Positions 25,506 through 33,696 of a DNA stretch of 48,268 bases are shown piece by piece (the first letter of the stretch is position 1; the number at the start of each line of letters is the position of its first letter). The notes beneath the pieces were generated by a model. It was not told the origin of the DNA, made no database searches, and saw nothing but the letters and a program-made list of their open reading frames with translations. The stretch comes from Desulfovibrionales bacterium (GTDB taxonomy: Bacteria > Desulfobacterota > Desulfovibrionia > Desulfovibrionales > Desulfovibrionaceae), in the NCBI GenBank assembly GCA_030156255.1, contig JASGMV010000028.1:1-48268 (forward strand). Reading direction: 5' to 3'. The position numbers and the translations under genes were made by a program.

Positions 25506-27710
25506 TCAACGGCCAGGGTAGAGCCGCAACGTCAGTCCCGGAACAGCGGACAGGCACAAGGCCGCCTGGACGAACAACGCCTCCTGCACGCCGTACAGGG
25601 GCATGACCGCCAGCGACGACGCGACGGCCATGACCATAGCGCCGGCGAGGTCCAGGGCGTACAGGCCGGCGCCGGGGCCCGGAGCGCGCCCGCGCGCCAG
25701 ACTCGCAACGGAGGCGGCGTAATGCCCCCCTCCCAGGCATCCCCCAAGCAGCGCCAGCAGGTAAAAAGTCCAGCCCGGGGCCGAAGCCCGGACCAAACCG
25801 GGCAAGCCCGCGGCCAAGCCCAAAAGTCCCAGGCAAAGCGCCAGATGGATGGCCCACAGCCGGACGTTCGGCCGGCGCCGTCCCAGGACGCTTACGGCCG
25901 CGGCGCCGACGGCCAACCCGGCCATGAAGGCTCCCACGAGCAAGGCCAAGCGGCTGTACAGCGAACCCAAGGCGGCCTGGCAGCCCGCCAGCAACGCCAG
26001 CTCGAACACCATCAGCCCTCCGCCGGCCGTAGCTGTCGCCACGGCCGCAGGCCTGGCGCCCGTGGGCGCAGCCATCGCAAAAACCGCCAAACCAAAAGCC
26101 AACACCCCCGCCCCGAGCCGAAAAATCCGGCGGGGCGTTTGCATGAGTTGCTGCAACAAGGCGGCCGCCCGGGGGGAGGCGGCCTGGGCCTGGAGCGTCA
26201 AGGCGTGAAGAAAAGCCCATGGGTGAAGCAGCGTGCTGGGCTGGCCGGACGGCTGCTCCAAAACCTGGTCCAGATAGCGGCGCGCAAAAGGACTCATGAG
26301 GTCTTGCAACGAATCCGGGCGAACGTAGTCGAGAGCGAGCCCGCGCCGAGCCAACCGGTCGGCAAGCAGCCCGGCGTCGGCGCTCAAACGCGCCGCCTGG
26401 CCGCCGGCCAGAAAAAGGGCGTTGTCCCCGGGGAGGACCAAAACCTTCGGGAACGCCAGGCGCAACGTGTCGGACAACGCCTTGAGCTGGGCCAATTTGA
26501 TCGGACCGGGCCCCCTGGACGGGCCGGAAATCGAAAAGGCCAACACCCCTCCGCGCGCCAGACGTTTTTTCAGGTCCTGAAAAAATTCGACGCTGTAAAG
26601 CCTGCTCGCCTCCATGGAAACAGGATCGCCGCCGCCCAGCAAAATGACGTCGTAACGCCTCCCGGTGGACCGGACGAACACGGCGGGGTCCTCGACGTGG
26701 ACGAAAAGCCGGGGATCGCCGGCGAGACGGTCCGGGGCGATGCGAAGCACGGCCGCATCCAGCAGGACGCAGTCCAGGCGCTCTACGGAAGGGTGCTTGA
26801 GGATTTCCGGAGGCAAGCCGAAGGGGTCGCCCATGAGCAGAAGGACGTTTTTGGGGTCCGGATGCTCCAACATCGGCGTATGCGCGGCCGGTTCGCTCGT
26901 CCGAGGATCGGGCAGGCTGAAAGCCCAGGCGCCGTTTGCGAACAGGGACAACTGGCCCTCCCGGCTCAAGAGCGCGAGATTCTGGTAGGGCGTGTCTTCG
27001 ATTCGCACCGCGTCGCGCCCCCATTGCCAGACCCGGCTGGCGCGGTCCAGGGGACCCGCGGCGTAAAGCCCGACGGCCAGAAGGCCGGCGCACGCAAGCC
27101 ACGCCGCGGCGGCGAGGCGTTTTTTGTCCACGCATTCGATGCATAGCAATCCGGCGGCGAGGGGCGCCAGGGATGCAAGCAGGCAGCCCCGCAAGGCGCC
27201 GGCGCCGGGCAGCAGGACGAAAGCCAGCAGCAGACCGCCGGCGGCTGCGCCAAAAGCCTCCAGCAAATAAACCCGGATAGGCCTGGACGCCTCGCCCGCG
27301 GAAGCCTCGGACCAGGCCGCGGCGTAGAGGAGTCCCGACGCAGCCGCGGCCGGCGCCGGAGCGGCGAGGCCCGCGGCCAGCAGAACGCCGAGGCCGGGCA
27401 ATTCGCCCGGGCCGAGGTCGGCGATAGGCCTGACGGCGCGCAACAACAAAAGCGTTGCGGGCAGAGCCAGGGACAACAGCGGCGCCCCAAAGGCCAGGAC
27501 CCGGCGCCCGCGGTCCGACCGCCTGGGCAACGCCCCGCCCGCCGCGGCGGCCAAGCCGGCGAAAAGCAGCCAGGAAGCGAGAATCAGGCCGGCGGCCAGC
27601 TCGAACCCGGACCACAAGACCAAGGCCTCGCGGACGGCGAGCACCTGGCCCGTGGTCGAGGCGAACCCCGCGGCGCCGGCGACGAGCAATGCGGCGCGCT
27701 CATGACGCAT
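25506..27710 (-). CDS. polytopic membrane protein with spermidine-synthase-like domain
   Basis: 734 residues, Ala/Leu-rich. Two membrane regions (about 5-215 and 500-734, together some 13-15 segments) flank a soluble Rossmann-like domain (about 280-430) of the spermidine-synthase type. In that domain the SAM-binding glycine motif is replaced by LLLMGDPFG, the acidic residue after strand 2 is kept as LLDAAVL, and the catalytic DxxD-type motif reads LLGGGDPVS, so aminopropyl transfer is doubtful. The C-terminal DPxxLYSVEFFQDLKKRLARGGVLAF portion is well kept. The ATG start lacks a clear ribosome site. Probably a transporter-like protein; substrate unknown. Confidence 0.7.
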   Translation of the reverse strand: MRHERAALLVAGAAGFASTTGQVLAVREALVLWSGFELAAGLILASWLLFAGLAAAAGGALPRRSDRGRRVLAFGAPLLSLALPATLLLLRAVRPIADLGPGELPGLGVLLAAGLAAPAPAAAASGLLYAAAWSEASAGEASRPIRVYLLEAFGAAAGGLLLAFVLLPGAGALRGCLLASLAPLAAGLLCIECVDKKRLAAAAWLACAGLLAVGLYAAGPLDRASRVWQWGRDAVRIEDTPYQNLALLSREGQLSLFANGAWAFSLPDPRTSEPAAHTPMLEHPDPKNVLLLMGDPFGLPPEILKHPSVERLDCVLLDAAVLRIAPDRLAGDPRLFVHVEDPAVFVRSTGRRYDVILLGGGDPVSMEASRLYSVEFFQDLKKRLARGGVLAFSISGPSRGPGPIKLAQLKALSDTLRLAFPKVLVLPGDNALFLAGGQAARLSADAGLLADRLARRGLALDYVRPDSLQDLMSPFARRYLDQVLEQPSGQPSTLLHPWAFLHALTLQAQAASPRAAALLQQLMQTPRRIFRLGAGVLAFGLAVFAMAAPTGARPAAVATATAGGGLMVFELALLAGCQAALGSLYSRLALLVGAFMAGLAVGAAAVSVLGRRRPNVRLWAIHLALCLGLLGLAAGLPGLVRASAPGWTFYLLALLGGCLGGGHYAASVASLARGRAPGPGAGLYALDLAGAMVMAVASSLAVMPLYGVQEALFVQAALCLSAVPGLTLRLYPGR

Positions 27711-27970
27711 GGCCAAGGTCTATCACGCCAAGCGCCCCGCTCAAAGCTGCTTCACGGCGCCATCCCAACCGTCGCCCCCAATCGTCACGAGAGCGCAATG
27801 AAATCGTCACAGAACGACGATATTCAAAAAAGAATTCTCCTTTTGTATTGCCCTATTGTTATCCAATCTCGACGCCGGCCGCGTTGTAGGGAAGAGCGCC
27901 TTGCATAGGGCGGACAAGGCGCCCTATAATATTAAGTACTGACGCAAACCACCTAGGAAGGAGATGACGC
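27711..27970. promoter_or_regulatory. 260-bp divergent regulatory region before the GAK cassette
   Basis: Holds the GAK promoter/operator, and a direct repeat ATCGTCAC at 27781-27788 and 27803-27810 whose copies start 22 bases apart, about two helical turns. The repeat may be an activator site; no protein can be named. Confidence 0.4.
27901..27930 (+). promoter_or_regulatory. sigma70 promoter of the GAK cassette with internal operator
   Basis: TTGCAT (27901-27906), 18-base spacer, TATAAT (27925-27930). Between and across the boxes lies a perfect inverted repeat, ATAGGGCG (27905-27912), 7 bases, CGCCCTAT (27920-27927). A dimeric repressor bound there would block polymerase. The first ATG is 40 bases after the -10 box with AAGGAG before it. 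Promoter match is seen; repression is inferred. Confidence 0.7.
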
Positions 27971-28528
27971 ATGGCGTCCAACGAGCGCAAAATTCAGGCT
28001 TACATGACCCGCGAACAAACCGCGGACTACTTCAGGTCCCTGGCGAAAGTCATGGAGGGAGGGCCCGCCGAGGCCATGGTTCCGGAGCTGGCCGGCGTCA
28101 GGAAATTCAAATTGACGTTGACGCCGGAAGGTGATCGATTTTCCCTGAAGTGCACCGTCAAGCATCCCAAGCCGGAAACCGTTGCGACGACAGACGCCGA
28201 TGAATCCCCCGAAGCGGACGAATCCGTCTCGGACGCAGGCCGTCCCAAGTACAAGCAGCTCAAGAAGCGAATGAAGAAAGACTTCAAACTGATCCTGGAG
28301 ACCGCTCGGCAAGGCGCGCTTCCGGCGGCCGGGGTTGTTCAGGCTTTTCTGGACGATTGTGAATTGATGGTTACCTACCCCGGCAAGGGCGATCCCTATT
28401 ACGACGTGTTCGCCAAAGCCACCCAGGAAATGTCCCAGGCCTATCGAGCGGAGGACCTTGGCGCCTTCGCCAAATCCTGCGATAAAATGGACCACATCAA
28501 ACTCGAATGCCACAACAGGTACAAATAG
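27971..28528 (+). CDS. GAK system XXXCH protein
   Basis: 185 residues, first gene of the cassette. The N-terminal part (about 10-66: MTREQTADYFRSLAKVMEGG..., KFKLTLTPEGDRFSLKCTVK) resembles the amphi-Trp domain seen again two genes later. A charged acidic linker follows, then a helical C-terminal domain ending DHIKLECHNRYK, the Cys-His signature that names the XXXCH family. The single C-H pair near the C-terminus suggests a covalent attachment or metal-ligand site; this is inference. AAGGAG site seven bases before the ATG. The next gene starts one base after this stop. Confidence 0.85.
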   Translation: MASNERKIQAYMTREQTADYFRSLAKVMEGGPAEAMVPELAGVRKFKLTLTPEGDRFSLKCTVKHPKPETVATTDADESPEADESVSDAGRPKYKQLKKRMKKDFKLILETARQGALPAAGVVQAFLDDCELMVTYPGKGDPYYDVFAKATQEMSQAYRAEDLGAFAKSCDKMDHIKLECHNRYK

Positions 28529-28529
28529 C

Positions 28530-29714
28530 ATGCCCCAAACCTTAGAGTCCCCTGCAGTCAGCGTCGTAAAGAAAATGCAGGAACACTTCCCGACAGCGTC
28601 TCCCGACACGGCGTGTGAGGAGATCACCGAGCAGGACACCGAAATATTCTTCCGCGTCATCTCCACGGATTTGAACGACGAACAGGTCAAGGCGGTGGTC
28701 ACTCCGAAGCGGACCTACTCCTACCGCACCGTCATGGCCGTGCACTGGCACCCCGAGTTCATTCCCATGGACCTCATCCGCCAGCGCATCGCCGCCTCCT
28801 ACCCTCACAAGGAGGGGGATCTCATCATCCCCACGCAGCACAACCAGATTCTGGAGTACGACGACTACGCCGGCGTGGAGGTGGACTGCTACTCCCGCGG
28901 ATTCAATCAGAAGGTCCAACTGCTGCTGCACTTCGAGAAGAGCCGGCAAGACAAGGCCGAGGTGCTCAAATCCATGTGCGCCCACACCTTCACCTACCGC
29001 TCCTCGCAGCTCTTCGACTTCATGCACACCATTATCCGCCCGGACGAAAAACGCATTGAAGCCGCCGTGGCGCAGACCGGGGCGGATGCGGTTCTGGTCA
29101 AGTTCGTGGCGACCTACGTCAAGAAAATCGAAGAGCTGCTCATGCAGCACGAATCCGAGGTTCCGCCCGACGCCATCAAAAACAAACTGCTCCGCAATTT
29201 CTTCGACGAACTCCGGCCGATCTACGGCGCCACGGTGATCAACCGGGTCCAGAACTATCTCAAGGCGGTCAAGGCCATCGTCAAGCAGCATTTCTCGCTG
29301 CAGTACTTCTACCGGACCTCGGAGATCATCGAGGAGGCCCGGGCCATCGGCGCCGGAATCATCATTCCCCATCCCGAGCAGTTTTGGCCCATCCTGCTGG
29401 CCGAGTACGACGTGGACGGCTACGAAGTCTGGAATCCCCAGTCCCAGCGATACACCGACTTCCTCATTTCCGTGCTGAACGACAAGAACAAAAGCCTGGC
29501 CGGAAAACGCCGGCCGCTGCTCATCTTCATGGGCGACGACACCCACATGGGCGAGAAGGTCAAAAAACCCGAGCACCAGGACAAAGCCAAGGCCTCGCGG
29601 GAAATCGGATACCAGCCGGCTTGGGACGACCTGTGCATACGCAAAAAGCTGATCACCGCAAATCTGTGCAAAGAACAAGTCATCCAGGAATACCGCAGCC
29701 GGCTGGCCGGCTGA
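28530..29714 (+). CDS. PHP-like metal-dependent phosphoesterase in the GAK cassette
   Basis: 394 residues. The motif pattern fits the PHP fold: HWHPEF (about 72-77, HxH motif), AGVEVDCYS, a distant IIIPHPEQFW (motif III-like), GYEVWNPQSQRY, and MGDDTHMGEK (DxH motif IV) near 350. These give the His/Asp/Glu ligands for two or three metal ions, as in histidinol phosphatase and polymerase-associated PHP domains. No signal peptide. Its overlap-free one-base junction with the XXXCH gene implies cotranscription. Assigned by motif reading; a PHP-like protein of unknown function is the safe call. Confidence 0.6.
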   Translation: MPQTLESPAVSVVKKMQEHFPTASPDTACEEITEQDTEIFFRVISTDLNDEQVKAVVTPKRTYSYRTVMAVHWHPEFIPMDLIRQRIAASYPHKEGDLIIPTQHNQILEYDDYAGVEVDCYSRGFNQKVQLLLHFEKSRQDKAEVLKSMCAHTFTYRSSQLFDFMHTIIRPDEKRIEAAVAQTGADAVLVKFVATYVKKIEELLMQHESEVPPDAIKNKLLRNFFDELRPIYGATVINRVQNYLKAVKAIVKQHFSLQYFYRTSEIIEEARAIGAGIIIPHPEQFWPILLAEYDVDGYEVWNPQSQRYTDFLISVLNDKNKSLAGKRRPLLIFMGDDTHMGEKVKKPEHQDKAKASREIGYQPAWDDLCIRKKLITANLCKEQVIQEYRSRLAG

Positions 29715-29758
29715 GACGCCAACCCGGGCGGCCGCGCCCACGACGAAAGAGAGGGACC

Positions 29759-30028
29759 ATGAGCGACGAACGGTTTGAATATGAATCCTTCCAGGACAGC
29801 GAATCCATCAAGGCCTATTTCCAATCTCTCGTGGAGGGCTTGGAGAACGGCCGGATCATCCTCAGCTCCGAGGGCAAGGAAATCATGCTGCGCCCCGGCC
29901 CCTTGCTGAAATTCTCGGTCAAAGCAAAAAAGAAAGATGATAGTTGCAAATTCTCCGTGAAAATCACTTGGAAAGAGAAGAAAAAAGAAAAGCTCGCGGT
30001 GGGCGAGCCCATGAACATCTCCTCATAG
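29759..30028 (+). CDS. amphi-Trp domain protein of the GAK cassette
   Basis: 89 residues. Typical amphi-Trp layout: FEYESFQDSESIKAYFQSLVEGL helix, the central GRIILSSEGKEIMLRPG, then alternating polar/hydrophobic strands ending FSVKITWKEKKKEK, with the Trp that names the family. Small basic protein with no catalytic residues; probably a carrier, tether or adaptor. GAGAGGGACC before the ATG. The similar N-terminus of the XXXCH protein suggests the two share a partner or were derived by duplication. Confidence 0.85.
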   Translation: MSDERFEYESFQDSESIKAYFQSLVEGLENGRIILSSEGKEIMLRPGPLLKFSVKAKKKDDSCKFSVKITWKEKKKEKLAVGEPMNISS

Positions 30029-30061
30029 ATATCCACTTTAACCGGTTACGCTGGTCGTCCT

Positions 30062-31693
30062 ATGCTCACTTTTGAAGGAATGAATGAAAACTTCAAGTTT
30101 CTGGACATTGAAGTTCAGAACCAGCTCAAAGCCACGCTGGACTTTCTCAACAACCCCACACCCAAGAAGTACGACAAGATCGTCTCCCGGGACGACTACA
30201 TTGACAACCTGAAAAACATCATAGAAAATAAGTGCTTCTCTCGCATCCACTCGGATACGTCGCTGGACAAGCGATCCATCGACGCCATCAGGTCGCTGCA
30301 CATCTCCTGTGTCAACCTGGAGCGCATCGCCGACTTCTGCGTCAACGTCACCCAGCAGATCGATCACTTGTCCAGTCCGGAGGCCCTGGCGGGCTACGAC
30401 TACAAGGAGCTCTTCGAAGAAATTCTTTCGGCCGCCCGCAAGGTCCGGCCGGCCATGGAGAAGCAGGACCTCACGTTGGCCCTGGCCATTTGCCGCGCCG
30501 AGAACCAGCTGGACAAGCTGTACAAGCAACGCTTCGACCGCGTCATGTCCGAGATGCACGGCGGCGACGTGGTCCAGGACTTGGTCACCATCCTGTTCAT
30601 CTTCCGCTATCTGGAGCGCATCGGCGACTCCCTGCTCAACATCGGCGAGGCCATCATCTTCTCCATCCTCGGAGAGCGGATCAAGATCCACCAATTCCAG
30701 GCCTTGCAGCAAACCCTCCACCGAACCGGCTTCGACGGCCCGCTTTCGGACGTCGACTTCCAGGCCATTTGGGGCTCCCGCTCGGGTTGCCGCATCGGAG
30801 CGGTGGAGCAGCAGGCGCAGGGCAGCGTGTTCAAAGAGGGGGCTCTGGAGAAAATCCGCGCGGAGAAGTGCAACATCGATCGGTGGGGCCGGATATTCCC
30901 CGGCCTGGGCCCGCGGATCTTCAGCTTCTACGAAGACGAAGAGTCCGGGACGGCCTCCATGCTGGTGGAGTTTCTGCCGGGCTGCACCCTGGATGAAGGC
31001 CTCCTCACCACGGACGAGGAAATTCTGCGCAACGCCTTCTTCACGTTCAAACAGACCGTGCGGGAAGTCTGGGAATCCACGCGCAAATTGGAGCCCATGG
31101 CCACGGACTACATGGACCAGGCCCTTGAACGGTTGGGCGCGGTGCGCCAAGTCCATCCGGCCCTCTACCGCAACGCCATGTCGCTCGGAGCCTGGACAGT
31201 GGAGTCCACGGAGGACCTGCTACACCACGCCAAGCGCCTGGAGGCCGAGATACCGGCGCCTTTCAGCGTTTTCATCCACGGCGACCTCAACGTCAACAAC
31301 GTGGTCTACAACCACGAGGCCCAACGCGTTCACTACGTGGACGTGCACCGTTCCCGGCAGGCCGACTACGTGCAGGATGTCGCCATCTTTCTGGTCTCCA
31401 ACTTCAGGCTGCCGATCTTCGAGTCCCGCCTCAGGGCGCGCATCGACCGGGTCATCGACGACTTCCTCAACTACGCCCGTGAGTTGGCCAGCCAATGGAA
31501 AGACGACACCTTCGAGGCTCGATTGACCCTCGGCCTGGCCCGATCGCTGTTGACCTCGACCCGGTTTGAACTCAACGAAGATTTCGCCAAGGACATGTTC
31601 CTGCGCTCGCATTTTCTCCTGGAAAAGCTGACCGGCGGCGAAGGACCGCCGTGGGAGAACTTCCGGTTGCCCCCGGGCGTGCTGATGTATTGA
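30062..31693 (+). CDS. PhoU-APH fusion protein of the GAK cassette
   Basis: 543 residues. The N-terminal 220 residues form a PhoU-type helical bundle with both metal-binding signatures: LERIADFCVNV (about 81-91) and LERIGDSLLNI (about 183-193). The C-terminal part (about 280-520) is an aminoglycoside phosphotransferase/choline-kinase-like domain with the catalytic loop H406-G-D408-LNVNN and the metal Asp D427 in YVDVHRS. Kinase substrates of this fold are small alcohols or sugars. The fusion of a phosphate-signalling module to a small-molecule kinase is unusual. 33 bases after the amphi-Trp gene, same strand. Confidence 0.8.
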   Translation: MLTFEGMNENFKFLDIEVQNQLKATLDFLNNPTPKKYDKIVSRDDYIDNLKNIIENKCFSRIHSDTSLDKRSIDAIRSLHISCVNLERIADFCVNVTQQIDHLSSPEALAGYDYKELFEEILSAARKVRPAMEKQDLTLALAICRAENQLDKLYKQRFDRVMSEMHGGDVVQDLVTILFIFRYLERIGDSLLNIGEAIIFSILGERIKIHQFQALQQTLHRTGFDGPLSDVDFQAIWGSRSGCRIGAVEQQAQGSVFKEGALEKIRAEKCNIDRWGRIFPGLGPRIFSFYEDEESGTASMLVEFLPGCTLDEGLLTTDEEILRNAFFTFKQTVREVWESTRKLEPMATDYMDQALERLGAVRQVHPALYRNAMSLGAWTVESTEDLLHHAKRLEAEIPAPFSVFIHGDLNVNNVVYNHEAQRVHYVDVHRSRQADYVQDVAIFLVSNFRLPIFESRLRARIDRVIDDFLNYARELASQWKDDTFEARLTLGLARSLLTSTRFELNEDFAKDMFLRSHFLLEKLTGGEGPPWENFRLPPGVLMY

Positions 31694-31722
31694 CGCCTCA
31701 AACCGAAGCTCAAGGATTAGCC

Positions 31723-32598
31723 ATGATCAAAATTGCCGTGGTGGGCGCCGCCGGGGGCTGGTCTTCCGAGACCCTGGCCGACGCCGTGGAGCGCAAAACC
31801 GGTTTCAGATTGTTGGTGGAAATGGACCAGGTGCGTCTGGATCTGCCGTCGGGCCGGGCGTTCTACAAGGGCCATGACCTCTCGGAGATGGACGCGATCC
31901 TGGTCAAAAAGGTCGGAGCCCGCTACTCCCCGGATCTTTTGGACCGGCTTGAAGTGTTGCGGTTGATTGCGGAAAAGGGAGCGCCCATTCTTTCGGACCC
32001 CTGCCGCATCATGCGCGTGCTGGACCGCTTGAGCTGCACCGTGACCCTGCAGTTGAGCGGCATCCCCATGCCGCCCACCACCATCACGGAAGACGTGGAC
32101 GAAGCGCTGGCCGCCGTCGAGCGGTACGGCGAAACCGTGTTCAAACCCTTGTACAGCAACAAGGCCAAGGGCATGATCATGCTCACCCCCGCCCCCGGCG
32201 TGCGGGAAAAAATCTCCGAATACCACGCCGAGCACCCCATCATGTATCTCCAACAGAAGATAGAACTCGGCAACGAGGACCTCGGTTTGGTGTTCCTGGG
32301 CGGCGAATACCTCTGCTGCTACACCCGGCTCAAAAAAGGCGGCCCGCTGTCCGACCTGCGCAGCGGCGGAGGCAAGTATGAGCTGTACAAGCCGACCAAG
32401 GAAATTCTCGACCTGGCCGATAAAGCCCAAAAGCCTTTCGGGCTGGACTTCACCTGCGTGGATGTGGCCCTGACCCCGGACGGACCGGTGATTTTCGAAG
32501 TCTCCGCGTTCGGGGGGTTCCGCGGCGTTACGGAGACCACCGGCATCGACGCCGCCGAACGATTCGTGGACCTCGCACTGTCGAGAATCGAACAATGA
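31723..32598 (+). CDS. GAK system ATP-grasp ligase
   Basis: 291 residues, RimK-like ATP-grasp fold that joins a carboxylate to an amine or thiol through an acyl phosphate. N-terminal domain IKIAVVGAAGGWSSETLADA; ATP-binding Lys in TVFKPLYSNKAKGM (about 140-150); second basic residue in MYLQQKIEL; metal site in DGPVIFEVSAFGGFRG, where Ser stands for the Asn found in most ATP-grasp enzymes. The ligase substrate is unknown. Start ATG has AAGGATTAGCC upstream, 29 bases after the PhoU-APH stop; overlaps the HprK-like gene by four bases. Confidence 0.88.
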   Translation: MIKIAVVGAAGGWSSETLADAVERKTGFRLLVEMDQVRLDLPSGRAFYKGHDLSEMDAILVKKVGARYSPDLLDRLEVLRLIAEKGAPILSDPCRIMRVLDRLSCTVTLQLSGIPMPPTTITEDVDEALAAVERYGETVFKPLYSNKAKGMIMLTPAPGVREKISEYHAEHPIMYLQQKIELGNEDLGLVFLGGEYLCCYTRLKKGGPLSDLRSGGGKYELYKPTKEILDLADKAQKPFGLDFTCVDVALTPDGPVIFEVSAFGGFRGVTETTGIDAAERFVDLALSRIEQ

Positions 32599-33686
32599 GC
32601 GAACCGTCGGTCAGCCGCGCCGATCTGATCAGCAACCTGACGTCCCGATACGCTCTCCGCCACCGGATCTATCTGGATTTAGGCGGGGTGTGCGTGGAGA
32701 TCGGCGTGAATGAACCGGCCCTGGGCCTGGCGTTGGAGAAATATTTCGCCGAGTTCCGAACGCAGGAGGCCTGCGCCGATCTTTCCATCACCGCCCTGGA
32801 GGCCCCGCCTCAGACGCCGCCGATGGAGCTTACCGTCAAGCAAAGAGCGCCGGGCAAAAAACCGCATGAGGCCTACGCCGACCTGCCGGACGGCCGGGTC
32901 GTGCAAAAATTCGGCACGGACATGCTTTTCGTGTTCGGCCACGGCGATAATCTGGTCATCGGCCCCTGCTTGAGGTGGCTCAACCAAGTGGTCAACTTCG
33001 TCGGCAACCGGCTCATCGAGTGGCTCATGCACCAGGGAGGACTGCCCGTGCACGTAGCGGCCGGGTCCCTGGGCGGGCAGGCCGCAGCCTTCATCGGTAA
33101 GGCCGGGAAAGGCAAGTCCACTCTGGCCTTGCACATGACGGCCCGCGGCGCGAACTTCGTGACCAACGACCGCGCGGTGCTGCTCGAGCGCAACGGAGAA
33201 GTCCGCATCCACGGAGAGCCCAAGACGGCTCGCGTCAACCCGGGCACGGCGCTGAACGTGCCGGGGCTCGACGGGGTCATGCCGGCCGACGACCGGGAGC
33301 GGTTCCGGGCTTTGCCGACTTCCGAGCTTTGGTCCGTCGAGCGCAAGTACACGGCGTCCATCACGGAACTCTACGGTCCCGGCCGCTTCCGGTTGAGCGC
33401 CGCGCTCAGGGGATTGCTGTTCCTTGAGTGGAGCGGGTTTGACTCCCCGTGCCGCATCGAGCCGGCCCGGGACGAGGAGCGCGAGGAGATGATGTCCTTG
33501 CTGAGAAAATCGCCGGGGTTGTTTTATGTTCCGATCCCGGGAGGCGTCCCGGCAACGCCGCCTCGCTCGGCCTATCTGGAATTGCTTTCACGGATTCCGA
33601 TCTACACGGCTCGCGGCGGCGTGGACTTCGATACGGCGGCGAACTTCTGCCTTGGAATGCTGGAAAACTGCAGGAAAACGACGTAA
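32595..33686 (+). CDS. HprK-related kinase B (GAK system)
   Basis: 363 residues. Related to HPr kinase/phosphorylase: Walker A G168-KAGKGKST-176 in AAFIGKAGKGKSTLALHM, then FVTNDRAVLLERNGEVRIHG, matching the second HprK segment (D of the TNDR). The HPr-kinase substrate-loop region is shorter and different, so the target is not HPr; family B of the HprK-related group is defined by the GAK context. ATGA overlap with the ATP-grasp stop gives translational coupling. No PTS genes are in the window. Confidence 0.88.
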   Translation: MSEPSVSRADLISNLTSRYALRHRIYLDLGGVCVEIGVNEPALGLALEKYFAEFRTQEACADLSITALEAPPQTPPMELTVKQRAPGKKPHEAYADLPDGRVVQKFGTDMLFVFGHGDNLVIGPCLRWLNQVVNFVGNRLIEWLMHQGGLPVHVAAGSLGGQAAAFIGKAGKGKSTLALHMTARGANFVTNDRAVLLERNGEVRIHGEPKTARVNPGTALNVPGLDGVMPADDRERFRALPTSELWSVERKYTASITELYGPGRFRLSAALRGLLFLEWSGFDSPCRIEPARDEEREEMMSLLRKSPGLFYVPIPGGVPATPPRSAYLELLSRIPIYTARGGVDFDTAANFCLGMLENCRKTT

Positions 33687-33696
33687 CAATGAGCGC

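Noticed and set aside
27781-27810. Direct repeat ATCGTCAC as a PhoB box for the GAK operon
   Set aside because: The copies start 22 bases apart with no third unit at 11, and the sequence is not the TGTCA half-site; kept only as an unassigned repeat.
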